Shown: positions 53,476 to 64,000 of the stretch, in pieces
Numbering within the stretch: position 1 is the stretch's first letter
Layout of the letters: each line of letters starts with the position of its first letter
Assembly: GCF_040954835.1 (NCBI RefSeq)
Contig: NC_090698.1
Span: 75,064,284-75,128,283 of the forward strand
Direction: 5' to 3'
Length of the DNA stretch: 64,000 nt
Source of the DNA: Lepisosteus oculatus
Lineage: Eukaryota > Chordata > Actinopteri > Semionotiformes > Lepisosteidae
Made by a program: the position numbers and the translations under genes
The notes under the pieces: generated by a model
Databases searched by the model: none
Seen by the model: the letters and a program-made list of their open reading frames with translations, nothing else
Told to the model about the DNA's origin: nothing

Positions 53476-56400
53476 GTGCGTCCCTGGGCCTCCGAGACGG
53501 GTGTGCAGCTGTTGGAGGAGAGGCCGAGTCTCTGTGGAGGAGAAGCTGTTGCCGAGGTGTTGTGATGGGAATGTTGTAGCACATTTTCCAATGCCCAGTT
53601 TTTGTCTGCAGGCCAATGTTTGGGACTGGATATTTCAAATTACCCGTTTTGATCAGGTAAAATCTGCAATTTCACAGCAGAGCGTCTTATTGGCAGCTGA
53701 AGTCAACCCCATCGCGCCTCAAAGCTGATGAATTACTAAGCTGTGTTTACCTCCTGTATACCTGCCATGTAGAGAGCCAGGGCCACTAGTCTACTTTACA
53801 ATGAGCTTGACGCTGTAGCTCTGGTGGCAGATGCAGATACTGTGTGCTCAGAGCCCCCTGACTTGATGCAGAGCAGCAGGGGGGTCCCCAGTGGTCAACA
53901 CCACTGGTGCTGCTCCTCTCTGAATGCCACCTAGAAACAGCAAAGCTGAGCTGAGTTTTAAGGGGAGCTAAATGTAAAGTGAAACAGAAGAACCATATTT
54001 AAGAAAACATTACTGGAATCTTTGCAAGAAAGTGAATCTTGCAGAAAAGTAAACTTGTTAAAGTCGGCTTTAAAAGCATAGCATAGTTTATTAGGGGTAG
54101 TAAAAGCATATCAAATTGAATGTATTACACAATAAATTGTTTTTTTACAGGTAACAGACCGGTTAGGTGAGTTTTGACAGTAAGGAGAAAACAACGCTCG
54201 TTAAAAGCAGAGCTTGTCTTATTTGTAACTTGATCTAGTGTAAAATATGATTATTTGTAGTTTGGCACTGGATAAACTCACAAAATTAAAATGAAGAGTA
54301 AAAACATTAGTATTTTCTTGTAATTATCATGATTAACTTCCTGTTTGTGACAAGGGGGTATTTTGTCCTCTGATAAGAATATTGGGACAGCCCCACTGAG
54401 TGCCTGCCTCAGCATGACTAAGCAGAAAGCACAGCTAAACACAGACAGCATGGACGAGTTCTGCTGAGTCACCGTCACAGTCACTGTCAAGACAGTCACA
54501 GCTCTTATTGTGTCGCTCCTCCCCCCCTTCTTGTACGACTGTATTTCAGTGGGCTGTGGGCTAGACAGGAAAACTGATTGTAAATCAGCATAGTTTTTGA
54601 GTGTTTTTTATTTTTTATTTGTGTCTTTTTAAACAAAAATAAGTATTGGAACATATAAACTAAGAAAGGTTACAGATGAGAGAAAGCCATTTGGTTCATC
54701 AAGTCTGAAGCTGAAAGGTATTATCTTTAACAACATGGCTGGGCAGCGTGTTCCATATTATGGCTGAGAATTTTATTATAAGCTTGTAATTTATACAATG
54801 TCAAATTGTAAAGATAAATTACACACAAACGTTGATGTTCCTGTTTTTGTATATGCAAATTACAATTTGATTTCATACACTGCTGTTTCACAAGGGTTTT
54901 AGTGATATAAACTGTCACCTTATGTGCTGAATTGTAGGTGTATTATTGATTTTAAACATTTTTGTACATTTTATTTTTATATATACAATATCGTTATTAA
55001 GCAGCCTTATAAATACATTAGCCCTTGAAGGAAAGAGAAAGTCTTATTTAGTTTTTAAGTGATCAGTGTTTGTTTGTGTATCCTATTTACTGTAGTTACT
55101 CGTATAAGAAAGGTTATAAACGAAAGAAGGCCATCCAGTCCATCTGGCCCAGTCAGTAGTTAGTAGCTCATAATACTGATCTCAACCAGCTCTTTCTTGA
55201 AGGAAGCCGAAGTATTAGCTTCTCAACCACATGACTGGGTGGCCTGTTCCACCCACAATCCCACAACACCAGGGGTACAAAATACCTCCCATTCCTCGAG
55301 TTTTAAAATCACTTTTATGTATTTTTCACCTATATCCTCTGATTTGTGTTTTACTGTTCATAGTATTTTATACTTGGATTGGGTTCCCTTGTAGTTTTGT
55401 AGTGTTCAAGCAAAAAGAGATTATTGTTCCTTTAAGTTAAGAATATAACTGTTTTTTCTTCTCTGGACTGATTTTTTGTAGCGTTTTAACCAACATTGTG
55501 TAGAATATTTTAATGGAGCCTGGATAGTGCATTGTGAAATTTTAACATAACATCCTGTGATTAATAATCTACATTTTTGATTGAATCACCTAACATTTTG
55601 TTTGCCTTTTTTATAACTTCCCAAAATGGTTTTAAAGTTATAGGCAGTGTGTCAACATAAACACCCAAGCCTTCTAAATACGTGTTTTCAGAATCAGTCA
55701 ATGGGACTGGATCAGTGTAGCAGCGCCCAGCTGAATCTGCCGTAGACTAAAAGACTAAAAGACTAAAAGACTAAAAGACTAAAAGACTAAAAGACTAAAA
55801 GACTAAAAGACTAAAAGACTAAAGGCACATGTGCATGTGGAATACACAGTGCAAGTTACACTGTTACTTCCAAATTCAAATTTTTATTTTTTCTGACCAA
55901 GAACACAGTAACAAAACCTAAAGTGCTACAAAAAGTAGTAAAAGTAAACATAGTGCCTTTCTACAGAGTACAAGATGCAAGATGAATAATGGAAAGAAAG
56001 GATGAAAAACTGAATTTCTGTAGTCAAGGGTCAGTCACTGCAGGAGGGTGCCCAGCTTGTGCGTGTTATTGAGAATACTGTTGCAGCCAGCAGTCATACC
56101 TTCAAGTCCAGTACTTGTTAAGCATTAAACTGAAGCTGTGCCGGTAGAAGTCCTTACAGTATTATTGTCAGAGCCTCCAGTTAAAGTTTGTTACCATTTC
56201 TGGGAAACAGTTGTTGTGTCTTGAGTAATTTGCTGTTGTAGCTTCATTGCTTTATTAAAGCAATAGTAAAACAACATACTAATTTGCAACATAACAATGT
56301 TGACGATAATAGGAAATTATGAATTACTATTATTGTTTTTGGATTTACTATTATTATGGAGATACAGATGGAAACTTGGAAGCTGTGCATTTTGTCTGGA

Positions 56401-59400
56401 TAGTGGGGAGAATTTCTTTAGCACAGGCTGGAGAGTGTCTGGAAGTAGCTGCCAGTCATGTTCGAACCTCAGCTGGGTATTCTTTACTAAGGGAACTGTG
56501 AGATGAAGAGCTCTGGACTCCCAGTGAGAGACTTGCTGGTCTAAGGAGTTTGCCTGCAGTCTGCTATTCCTAACTCATTACTCTTACACTTGTTAAATGT
56601 GTGATTACAGCACTTAAATCCAAACACTGTTATATATTAGTACAGTATATATTAGTATAAATTGCCTATATACGCATGGTATTAATGTAGCAATTGTTTA
56701 AAAAAAAATCAGTTTCATAGTGAAGATGCCTTGAAAAGAAAGCATGGGATATTCACAAGGGAATAAAATCTGCTATTCAGGAACTCTTCTCATGTTCACA
56801 TTTACTGAGTTATCTGAATGATAGTTGTTCCCTTTTCTGCAGGTAGAGTTTGGGCTGTGGCTGGTGCGCTACATTGGAACAGCAACACTGTTCATATTGG
56901 GGCTGAAGGCCCCAGGCTTGCCACAGAGACCGTACATGCTACTGATCAATGAAGACGAACGTGACCTGGAGCATGGGCAGGTAATTGGCTAGCCACACAT
57001 CTGTGCTCGGGCATGCCGTGTTCCAAGTTTGCACAGATGTTACCATAACTTTTGCAGCTGGTGTCCAACCCTGTGTTTACACAGTGTGTAATATTCACAG
57101 AGCTCCTGCAGCTGGTGTTCAACCCTGTGTTTACACAGAGTGAAATAATATTCACAGAGCCCCTCCAGCTGTTGTCCAACCCTGTGTTTACACAGAGTGA
57201 GATAATATTCACAGAGCTCCTGAAGTTGGAGTTGAATACAACGATGCAGTGTGTTGTTTGAATACCACAAGGAAGTGGAAATTAAATTAAAGAAACATGT
57301 CATGTTTAATTTTAGTGATCATCACTGATACCTGCTGAAACAGTGCATGAAACTCAGCAAACGGAGCTATCTTAAGGTCTGAGAAAACATGACTTATTCT
57401 TGGAAGTGGAACTACACAATAATTTGGATATTATTCATTTTAAGGTTGATACAATTCAGGAACATAATTGCACTGCAGCATAGGCTCTTTCAGACTCCTG
57501 TGCTGAACTGGATTCATGAAGTGGAAAAGACACAAAATTATGATTTAAATACTTCTGTCTTAATAAACTGAACCACAAAGAAACACACAGAAGATAGTAT
57601 TTATTAATTTAGTACATTACATTCACAGCATTATAGTCTAGAACAGTGTGGCAGGACAGTGATACTTCCCCTGGGGACAGCAGACTCCTCTTGGGCATGG
57701 AGACTACAGAGTAGTCTTTGCTACTCTGTACCCAGGAGACTTTCCTGATGGGTATTTCCAGAGTTTGAAATTGTAAGGCTGTCATTTTGTGATAAGATAT
57801 TGCATGTGCTTTGAATATGTTCAGTGTATCTTTTCTAGACGTGTACTTTCATATGGTGCAGTTTTGGATGGGTTTGTCATTTGTATGGAGTTTGCAAGTT
57901 CCTCCTGTGTTTGTAAGGGTTTTCTCCATGTTCTCCAGTTTCCACCCACCTTGCAAATGAATACAGGCTATGTTAATAATAAGACTCTTTAATTTGTCCC
58001 TGTGTTCCTGTGCATGTCCTGCAATGGACTGGCATCCCAGCCAGAGAGTAGTCCAGCCTTGTGCCTTGTACTTCCAGGAAAGGCTCTGTGTGACCCCTTC
58101 CCAGAAATCTGTGCTTTCTGATGGTGGGTGGATGGATCTTGGAGTGCTCAATGCAGTGCTTGCATTGCTTGACCGACAGCCGCCAAGAGAGATGGACTGA
58201 AATGTCCTTCCTGTGTTGTGCAGCCGCTGCTGGGACAGAATCGCGAGAGTCAGTCGACATGGCAGAACTTCGGGAAGAAGGTGCGTCTGCTGGTGCCGTA
58301 TATGTGGCCAAAGGGCAGCGTCCGTCTGCAGCTGCTGGTGCTGCTGTGCATCGGGATGCTGGGTGCCGAGAGAGCCATCAACGTCTTTGTGCCGATTTAC
58401 TACAGGAACATTGGTGAGTTTTTCAGCTTTTTGAAAAATAAATCAATGACTGCAGTTACCGTGCCACATGAAGGACAAACCAATCTGAGGGTGGCAGGTG
58501 CGAGTTGCCAGCAGGGTGGCCACAGAAGTTATAAACATGGGCAACACTTTAAAGTACAGTGTAAAAGCAGCGATTTTTTACTTGGGGCTCTTGAGCACAG
58601 GAAAACTAAAAGAGACGAAAACTAAACATGCAACTAAGGAATGCTTTGCATCTCTACCCAAGACTTCTGCGAGAGATGAGATTTGGATTTAGAACAGGTG
58701 AAAAGTCTGTTCTCTCTTGCTGAAGGAGTCGTTGGAAAACTGGTCCAGTTTGTTCTTTCTCACCTACACCCTTTGTGTAATCCATCCTGTTGTCAGAAAT
58801 GTTCTTCCTCCTAAAGTTCATTTGCTTACTTGTGTCCTTGTTTCATTTATAACACATCAGTGGATTATTTTTTCACAAAAGGCACATGGTGTATATATAC
58901 ACACTGTCTGAGGTGCGCAGACGCTCTGTTGTCTAGAAGAAGATGGCAAGTGCTATTTATTATTCAATGTAGTTCTAAGTAAAAGACTTTCAGAGCATGC
59001 TATTCACGTCTTGTGAGTGATGTGCTGACCTCTGCTGTCTGCAGAGTGAAAAAAAGCGTTAATTCAGTAGCGGTGTGCTGATTACAGCCTTGCTTCTTCC
59101 AAAAACAAAGAGATTTATTTGATAGTTTTTACTTGAATGATGTGAGTCATAACCCATCGTTGCTGGAGACTATTGCTGTTTTCAATGCCTGTCAGTCGAC
59201 ACGGCAGCCCTGGAGAGTAGAGAGAGGAGGGAGCCTTTGTTCCCTTCAAGGTCTGCAGTTTTGATGGGCTGAAACACAGACGCATGACCATAAGAAAACA
59301 GACATTTAGCAAAATCAAATAATGGAGTTAATTTTCCCTCACGGGATCAATAAAGTTTCTATTTACAGTGGTGAGAAAAAGTTTGTGAATCTATCTATAT

Positions 59401-61686
59401 TCCTGCAGTAATTTATCCTAAAATGTGACCTAATCTTCATCTCTGTCAAAATAGACAGTGAGAGTTTAAACAATGCGTTCAATATAGACAAAAAAAAAGT
59501 ACTGTGCAGTTGTTTGTATGTAATTTGTTTAATCGGATTGTGTGTATTTATTATTAGGAGCATATTATTAGGACTCCGAAGGCTACACAAACTTTTTCTC
59601 ACAACTGTATTAAGAATTAGCTGTTTTAATTTGTATATATTTTGGTCTTACATCTGATGTGTACACGTTGGCGTTTCCCATCCCTTGGAATAACTGTGAT
59701 GAACTCGCCACCCACCTTGTTCCGGCCTGGAATGTGTGTATTCGTTTCCTTTATACGTCAGTTTCTCAGTTTGTGAGATCCTGTTGTGAAGCATACAAGT
59801 TATGGAGCCAAAAACAAGTTTCTGGCTCAGGAACCAAACCAAGCTTTGACACCCAGTCGTTGTGTACCGTTGCAGCGATGGAGAAGGCCGCAGAATCAGT
59901 GAGCTGGTGACAGTTGGGTGAACAAATGGACCAAAGGTCTGTTTTTGATGTCTAACTGTGTCTTTTGTTCTGTATATTTCATGTCATTTCTGCCGTATTT
60001 GTCTTCCCTCAGTAAATGAGCTTACCGATGGAAGCAGCTGGAAGACTTTAGCTGCAACTGTCTGCATCTATGTTCTGCTCAAGTTCCTGCAGGGCGGAGG
60101 AGCAGGTAGTACAGAGCTCTCCCAGCAGTGTACCATTCTCCTCACAGCTTACACTTCATACAAAGGCTCTCTGCACGTTTCACACATCATGACATGCTGA
60201 GATCACGCACATTTCTAAGCGCCAGTAGAATGCTTCTAATTAATAGTCAGTACAAATTTCATGCAGTAATATATATATATATATCTTGGGTTGTTCTTCA
60301 GCATAGCTAAAACAACACGCATTTGTTTTCAGATTTATTCTGTTTACTCCAGGCTTGGGTGTTGGCTGTCTGTGAACTCTTGGCTTTCCTCTACTCAGGC
60401 GCCTCCGGCTTTGTGAGCAACATGCGCTCCTTCCTGTGGATTCGGGTGCAGCAGTACACCAACCGGCTGGTGCAGGTGCGGCTGTTCGCTCACCTGCACT
60501 CTCTGTCCCTGCGCTGGCACCTGGGCCGCCGCACGGGCGAGGTGCTCCGCAGCATCGACCGCGGCACCTCCTCCATCAACAGCCTGCTCAGGTATGCAGA
60601 TTTTCCTTTTCCTCCATTTACTCATGTTTTCTCTTTCACATTCTACTCTCTACACATCTGTTTTTACTTCATTCAATGAGGTCCATTATTCACCTCTTAC
60701 TGCCTCCGTCCTCACCTGTCTGCTCTACCTCTGTCCCCTGCTCCGTCCTCACCTGTCTGCTCTACCTCTGTCCCCTGCTCCCTCCCTTCTTACCTTCTGC
60801 TCTACCTCTGTCCCCTGCTCCCTCCCATCTTACCTTCTGCTCTACCTCTGTCCCCTGCTCCCTCCTCACCTGTCTGCTCTACCTCTGTCCCCTGCTCTCT
60901 CCTCACCTGTCTGCTCTACCTCTTTTTTTTTTCTCTTTCTGAGCCTTCTTGGACGTCTTGGTCATAAAAGGCAAAACTGACTGTTTCTACTTCCTTTGTG
61001 CAGCTACATTGTCTTCAGCATTTTCCCCACGATTGCTGATATTGTCATCGCCATCATCTACTTCAGTTCCTCCTTCAATGCCTGGTTTGGTCTAATCGTC
61101 TTCGTCTGCATGTTCCTGTATCTCAGTGAGTACTACCCTCATGCCAGGCTCAAGCAAGGCTGCACTCCTTCAGTTACCTCCTGTAGCTCAGTGACTGGCA
61201 TGATTAGGCTTTTCCAGGCATGTCAGGGGCTATAAAAAATAAGAAAGGTAAAAGCAAGAGCAACCAGCCCAGCTTACAGTATCTTGCGTTATTAGTAGGT
61301 GATTTACCTGAAGACCTTATTCAGTTGTTTCTTGAAAGAAGCCAGTGTATCAGCTGGCAGGGTTAATACGCTTGTTATAGCCCGTTTTGAATCATGGCAT
61401 TCTGATGGTAGATGGGAAGAATTTTAGCTTGGAAAGCGAGGAGTAGAAAGTCTGTTATGGTTTAACGCAAGGTATGACAATGGAGAGAAGAGGGGTGTTG
61501 ATTACAGAGTTAACACGAGAGTAGCCTTGAAAGCAGGGTTTGCAGTACAGCTGTTTTTCCCTGTCTTTTCCTACAGCTCTGACCATCGTCATAACAGAGT
61601 GGAGAACCAAGTACAGGCGAGACATGAACACGCAGGACAACAACGCCAAGTCCAAGGCTGTGGACTCGCTGCTCAATTTCGAAACG
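52960..61686 (+). CDS. abcb6: ABC transporter ABCB6, first seven coding exons
   Basis: ABCB6 is a homodimeric half-transporter linked to porphyrin and metal handling in mitochondrial, endolysosomal and plasma membranes. Exons are 52960-53475, 56843-56980, 58224-58413, 60013-60105, 60399-60591, 61004-61125 and 61577-61686, all GT-AG and in phase, total 454 residues. Residues 1-218 form the ABCB6-specific TMD0; [20 protein letters not shown] has the conserved Cys8, and Cys26 follows in [11 protein letters not shown]. The transporter core follows with LERA-like [72 protein letters not shown] and [16 protein letters not shown], ending VDSLLNFET. Identity to human ABCB6 is clear throughout. The ATP-binding domain and roughly 390 residues lie beyond the window. 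Exon 1 is CpG-rich. Confidence 0.96.
55105..55330 (-). repeat. Fragment of dispersed LINE-end family
   Basis: It carries TCTTTCTTGAAGGAAGCCGA, AGTATTAGCTTCTCAACCAC and TGACTGGGTGGCCTGTTCCA, matching the 48139 copy. Confidence 0.65.
55745..55824 (+). repeat. (GACTAAAA)10 tandem repeat
   Basis: Ten exact or near-exact 8-bp units (last one GACTAAAG). Confidence 0.97.
56843..56980 (+). CDS. abcb6: abcb6 exon 2 (TMD0 end)
   Basis: 46 codons: [36 protein letters not shown] and [10 protein letters not shown]. Acceptor CTGCAG, donor GTAATT. Confidence 0.94.
57048..57232 (+). repeat. 57-60-bp minisatellite, 3 copies
   Basis: GTCCAACCCTGTGTTTACAC plus AGAGTGA..ATATTCACAGAGC repeats three times, starting about 70 bp after abcb6 exon 2. 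Confidence 0.88.
57850..58110 (+). mobile_element. SINE fragment of the GGTGGCAC-head family
   Basis: It carries GTATGGAGTTTGCAAGTTCC, TCCATGTTCTCCAGTTTCCA and GCAATGGACTGGCATCCCAG, in the same order as the copy at 30783. The head is lost. Confidence 0.7.
58224..58413 (+). CDS. abcb6: abcb6 exon 3
   Basis: It encodes [32 protein letters not shown] and [17 protein letters not shown]. Acceptor GTGCAG, donor GTGAGT, phase 1 out. Confidence 0.95.
58414..59363. other. abcb6 intron 3, left part
   Basis: No exon or named repeat was recognised here. Confidence 0.4.
59366..59607. mobile_element. MITE-like DNA transposon with 24-bp inverted ends
   Basis: The left end is (TA)CAGTGGTGAGAAAAAGTT then TGTG; the right end is its reverse complement with a single mismatch (CAGTTG in place of CAGTGG). 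TA flanks both sides, as for Tc1/mariner insertions. At 242 bp it has no transposase and would be non-autonomous. Confidence 0.85.
60013..60105 (+). CDS. abcb6: abcb6 exon 4
   Basis: It encodes [20 protein letters not shown] and [11 protein letters not shown]. Acceptor CCTCAG, donor GTAGTA, phase 1 in and out. Confidence 0.93.
60399..60591 (+). CDS. abcb6: abcb6 exon 5
   Basis: It encodes [40 protein letters not shown] and [11 protein letters not shown]. Acceptor CTCAG, donor GTATGC, phase 2 out. Confidence 0.96.
60703..60925 (+). repeat. 37-38-bp C/T-rich minisatellite, about 6 copies
   Basis: The unit CCTCACCTGTCTGCTCTACC plus TCTGTCCCCTGCTCC repeats in the intron after abcb6 exon 5. Confidence 0.9.
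61004..61125 (+). CDS. abcb6: abcb6 exon 6
   Basis: It encodes (S)[20 protein letters not shown] and [17 protein letters not shown], two membrane segments. Acceptor GTGCAG, donor GTGAGT, phase 1 out. Confidence 0.95.
61126..61576. other. abcb6 intron 6
   Basis: A LINE-end fragment lies at about 61300-61400 (CTTATTCAGTTGTTTCTTGAAAG in part). Nothing else is supported. Confidence 0.45.
61577..61686 (+). CDS. abcb6: abcb6 exon 7
   Basis: It encodes (T)[19 protein letters not shown] and [13 protein letters not shown]. Acceptor CTACAG, donor GTACTG, phase 0 out. The next human exon begins VKYYNAE, and no match to it was seen before the window end. Confidence 0.95.
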
Positions 61687-62340
61687 GTACTGGTTTCTGC
61701 CTTCCTGCCCTGCTCTCCTCCCCTTCCCCTCCCCTCGCCTGCACATGCTTTAGGTTGAATGAGGAATGAGCCTTTACCTGATCCTCTGCAGTCACACAGC
61801 TCCTCAATCGGGAGTTTCCTAGGTGTGAAAAAATCCTTCCAGGATGCTATTATAGAATAAAGGGGAAAAAATATTGTTTTCCTGTTCTATTAGGTCAGAC
61901 ATCTGATTAAAAAGAAAAAGGAAAAATCTATTTTTCTATTTGCTAATAAGTTTTGAAGCTACACTATCTCTCTTTTGGAGTCTCTAACTCATATTCACTT
62001 CTAAGAAATGAAGACCAGCTGCGCAGTGTTAGAATACAAGCAGGAGTCTCTCTGCCTCCAATATGCAAGTGAGAAATATTAACTTGTGACTGAAAGTCTG
62101 GAGTTGAGAAGACGTGGTCGCCCTCTTGTGGCTTCGGTTGGAATTACCGGCTGCGTTGCTACGTACCGTACATACAACGCAAAACTATTCACAGATCCCA
62201 TTGTGTTCTATTTTGTGAAATTACAAAATAATGCGTACAAATTGTATCTAAACATTGTATTTAAAACCTGAAAGTCAAACTGAATACTACCAGAAGTAAG
62301 GAAAGTCACAGTAAATGTCAGCAAAAGCTAAAGAGGAAAT
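61687..62340. other. abcb6 intron 7, left part
   Basis: No exon or named repeat was recognised. Confidence 0.4.
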
Positions 62341-62344
62341 TAAT

Positions 62345-63225
62345 TCAGTTCAATTCAATTCAACTTTATTGTCATTAAACTTACACAGGTGCATAGTATA
62401 ATGAAAAGTGTTTCTCATTAGTCACTCAGGTGCATTATATAAATAGGACAGAAGATAAGACAATAGACAGTAACACAATAGCAAAAACAGTAACATGTAA
62501 TAACATAACATAAATAACATGTAATCAAGTAATCAAAACTGTGCAAAATTCCGCAAACAGAGAAAATATAACAGGACAAAAACAGTGCAAGGTAATTCTT
62601 GGAAGAGTGCAAAAATAGTATGGTTAATTAATAAATATAAAATATTATTACGACCGGTACAGTTTTACTGGGCTATCAAGGGGACAGTACAATTTCGGCT
62701 TACATGTGTGTGTAGTGGTGTAGGAGTACAGTCGTTGTGGGTACAGGAGGATGTTAGGAGAGCTCATAATATGGTGGGAGGGAGTGGGGGCATCACCAAC
62801 TTGACAGCTCTGGGGAAGAAGCTATTTTGGAGTCTAGTTGTGTGCGACTGGAGTGACCGGAACCTTCTGCCAGATGGTAGGGGAATAAACAAGTTATGAC
62901 TGGGGTGAGTGGGGTCAGACATAATTTTGGTGGCTTTTTTCAGACTCCTGGTGTTGTATATTTCCTGGATGGATGGTAAGGCACTGCCGATGATGTGTTG
63001 GGCAGTTTTGACCACCCACTGTAGTGCCTTACAGTCGGATGCGGTGCAGTTGCCGTACCAGACTGTGATGCAGCTGGTCAGTATGATCTCCACCGTACAT
63101 CTGTAGAAGTTGGTGAGGATCTGTGGATGTAGGTGTATTTTCTACAGCCTTCTCAGGACGTACAGCCACTGTTGTGCCTTCTTGATGAGACTGGAGGTGT
63201 TCAGTGTCCATGTAAGGTCCTTAGA
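62345..63225 (-). mobile_element. LINE 3' part, reverse transcriptase C-terminus
   Basis: On the - strand, about 100 residues read SCITVWYGNCTASDCKALQW, VVKTAQHIIGSALPSIQEIY and LFIPLPSGRRFRS, ending with FFPRAVKLV. This block closes many fish non-LTR retrotransposon ORFs. The 3' UTR follows and ends near AATAAAGTTGAATTGAATTG. The coding frame upstream is broken. Clade not determined. Confidence 0.85.
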
Positions 63226-64000
63226 AATGTAATGATTACATAAACCAACTGGATTGGTGATGTTTAAACATTGTTTAAACAAAGTTGCTTGGGGATTGTA
63301 TGGACAGCAGATACGTACAGTATACTATCCCAACTACACACGTACACACTTATCCTTAAGCCACGCCAGAGCAGACTCCAATATTTTTTGTATCCTTCTC
63401 CAGTGCTTTTGAATTTCTTTGTGAGTTTCTTTGAAAGTGCCTTCGTCTTCACGGCTAAGTCTTTGCTTGAAATTCCCTACCTGAAGAAGGAACATTACAA
63501 AGACAGGAGTTTTTATTCTGAAATCATGAGAACCACTGTCACACAGGCAGTGGCCACTCAGCTAATTGTTTTTAGGTAGTTTTGTGAGCTTGAAAATGTA
63601 TACATTCATGATAAATACTTTTATATTATATGCTTCTTCCTCTATTTCTATTTAGTCCTTTCTTTTAGTTTTTTGTTTTGAATGTGTGGAGTAGGTTAAG
63701 TATATAATTATTTTCTACTTCAAAGTGTCGTGACAGCAAACATTAAAGCACCAAAATGTGAAAACTGAGTAAAGGTCTGAATAGTTTTGTACGGCTGTAC
63801 ACATGTTGCCATTTTTTCAGATAGTGTATAACCCATGAAATTTACAGACCCTGAATGTTGTCAAAATGCTGGTCTTTGTTGTTTTTTTTTTAATCTTGTA
63901 AGTATGTTTTAAAAAACCTTCATGATCTTGAGCAGGTGATGAAAACTTTTCTGAACAAAAGCAATTGACACAGTGTTCTGTCTACCATTGGTGTTGTCTT
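63226..64000. other. abcb6 intron 7, right part to window end
   Basis: AAAGGTCTGAATAGTTTTGT then ACGGCTGTA near 63773-63801 resembles the end of a Tc1-like transposon, but no matching left end was found. No exon matching VKYYNAE was seen. Confidence 0.45.

Larger units (their letters stand above)
53476..56842. other. abcb6 intron 1
   Basis: It contains LINE-end fragments at 54655-54775 and 55105-55330 (-) and a tandem repeat at 55745. Nothing coding is supported. Confidence 0.5.
56981..58223. other. abcb6 intron 2
   Basis: It holds a 57-60-bp minisatellite and a SINE. No coding exon is supported. Confidence 0.5.

Noticed and set aside
52777..53728. Long open frames on both strands (279, 252, 189 codons) over abcb6 exon 1
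   Set aside because: They are shadows of a GC-rich exon; only the frame from 52960 matches a known family.
55745..55824. CRISPR-like array
   Set aside because: Units are contiguous 8-mers without spacers in a vertebrate intron.

Overview
The window is eukaryotic: GT-AG introns, tandem microsatellites and many decayed LINE and SINE copies. It looks like a ray-finned fish. The protein families, the tRNA-derived SINE with a GAGCAAGGCCC core, the 5S-rRNA-derived SINE and the L2-type LINE fragments fit that. The species cannot be fixed from sequence alone; a non-teleost such as gar, bowfin or sturgeon, or an early-branching teleost, is a guess. Three genes are supported, all on the + strand. Layout: (1) 3366-43052 holds the last 23 coding exons (about 808 residues plus stop) of a DOCK-A type guanine nucleotide exchange factor for Rac, relatives DOCK1, DOCK2 and DOCK5. 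Exons 1-6 encode the end of the helical scaffold, exons 7-18 the DHR-2 catalytic region, and exons 19-23 a basic, proline-rich tail with Crk-SH3-like motifs. All exon phases join without a frame break. By recalled family sequences the protein mixes DOCK1-like and DOCK2-like features, so it may be a separate DOCK-A paralogue. (2) 48845-50192 is a compact three-exon gene for a secreted collagen-C1q protein close to adiponectin, with a TATA box and a first coding exon that carries only the ATG. (3) 52960-61686 holds the first seven coding exons (454 residues) of abcb6, an ABC transporter; the rest lies beyond the window end. Between and inside the genes the sequence is mostly intron and repeat. 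Notable items are two solo LTRs with target-site duplications (481 and 500 bp), a 242-bp MITE with 24-bp inverted ends and TA duplication, a small inverted-repeat insertion with a 12-bp duplication, three tRNA-type SINEs, two 5S-type SINEs plus fragments, decayed LINE reverse-transcriptase pieces on the - strand, and a 1.2-kb higher-order minisatellite just past the DOCK 3' UTR. How the genes work together: no shared pathway is evident. DOCK proteins activate Rac at the membrane, adiponectin-like proteins are circulating or local ligands, and ABCB6 handles porphyrins and metals in endolysosomal, mitochondrial or plasma membranes. They appear to be neighbours only. No dedicated new defence, biosynthetic or RNA system was found. 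The strongest leads are the DOCK-A paralogue question, its alternative splice sites, and the altered N-glycosylation site and upstream ORF of abcb6.
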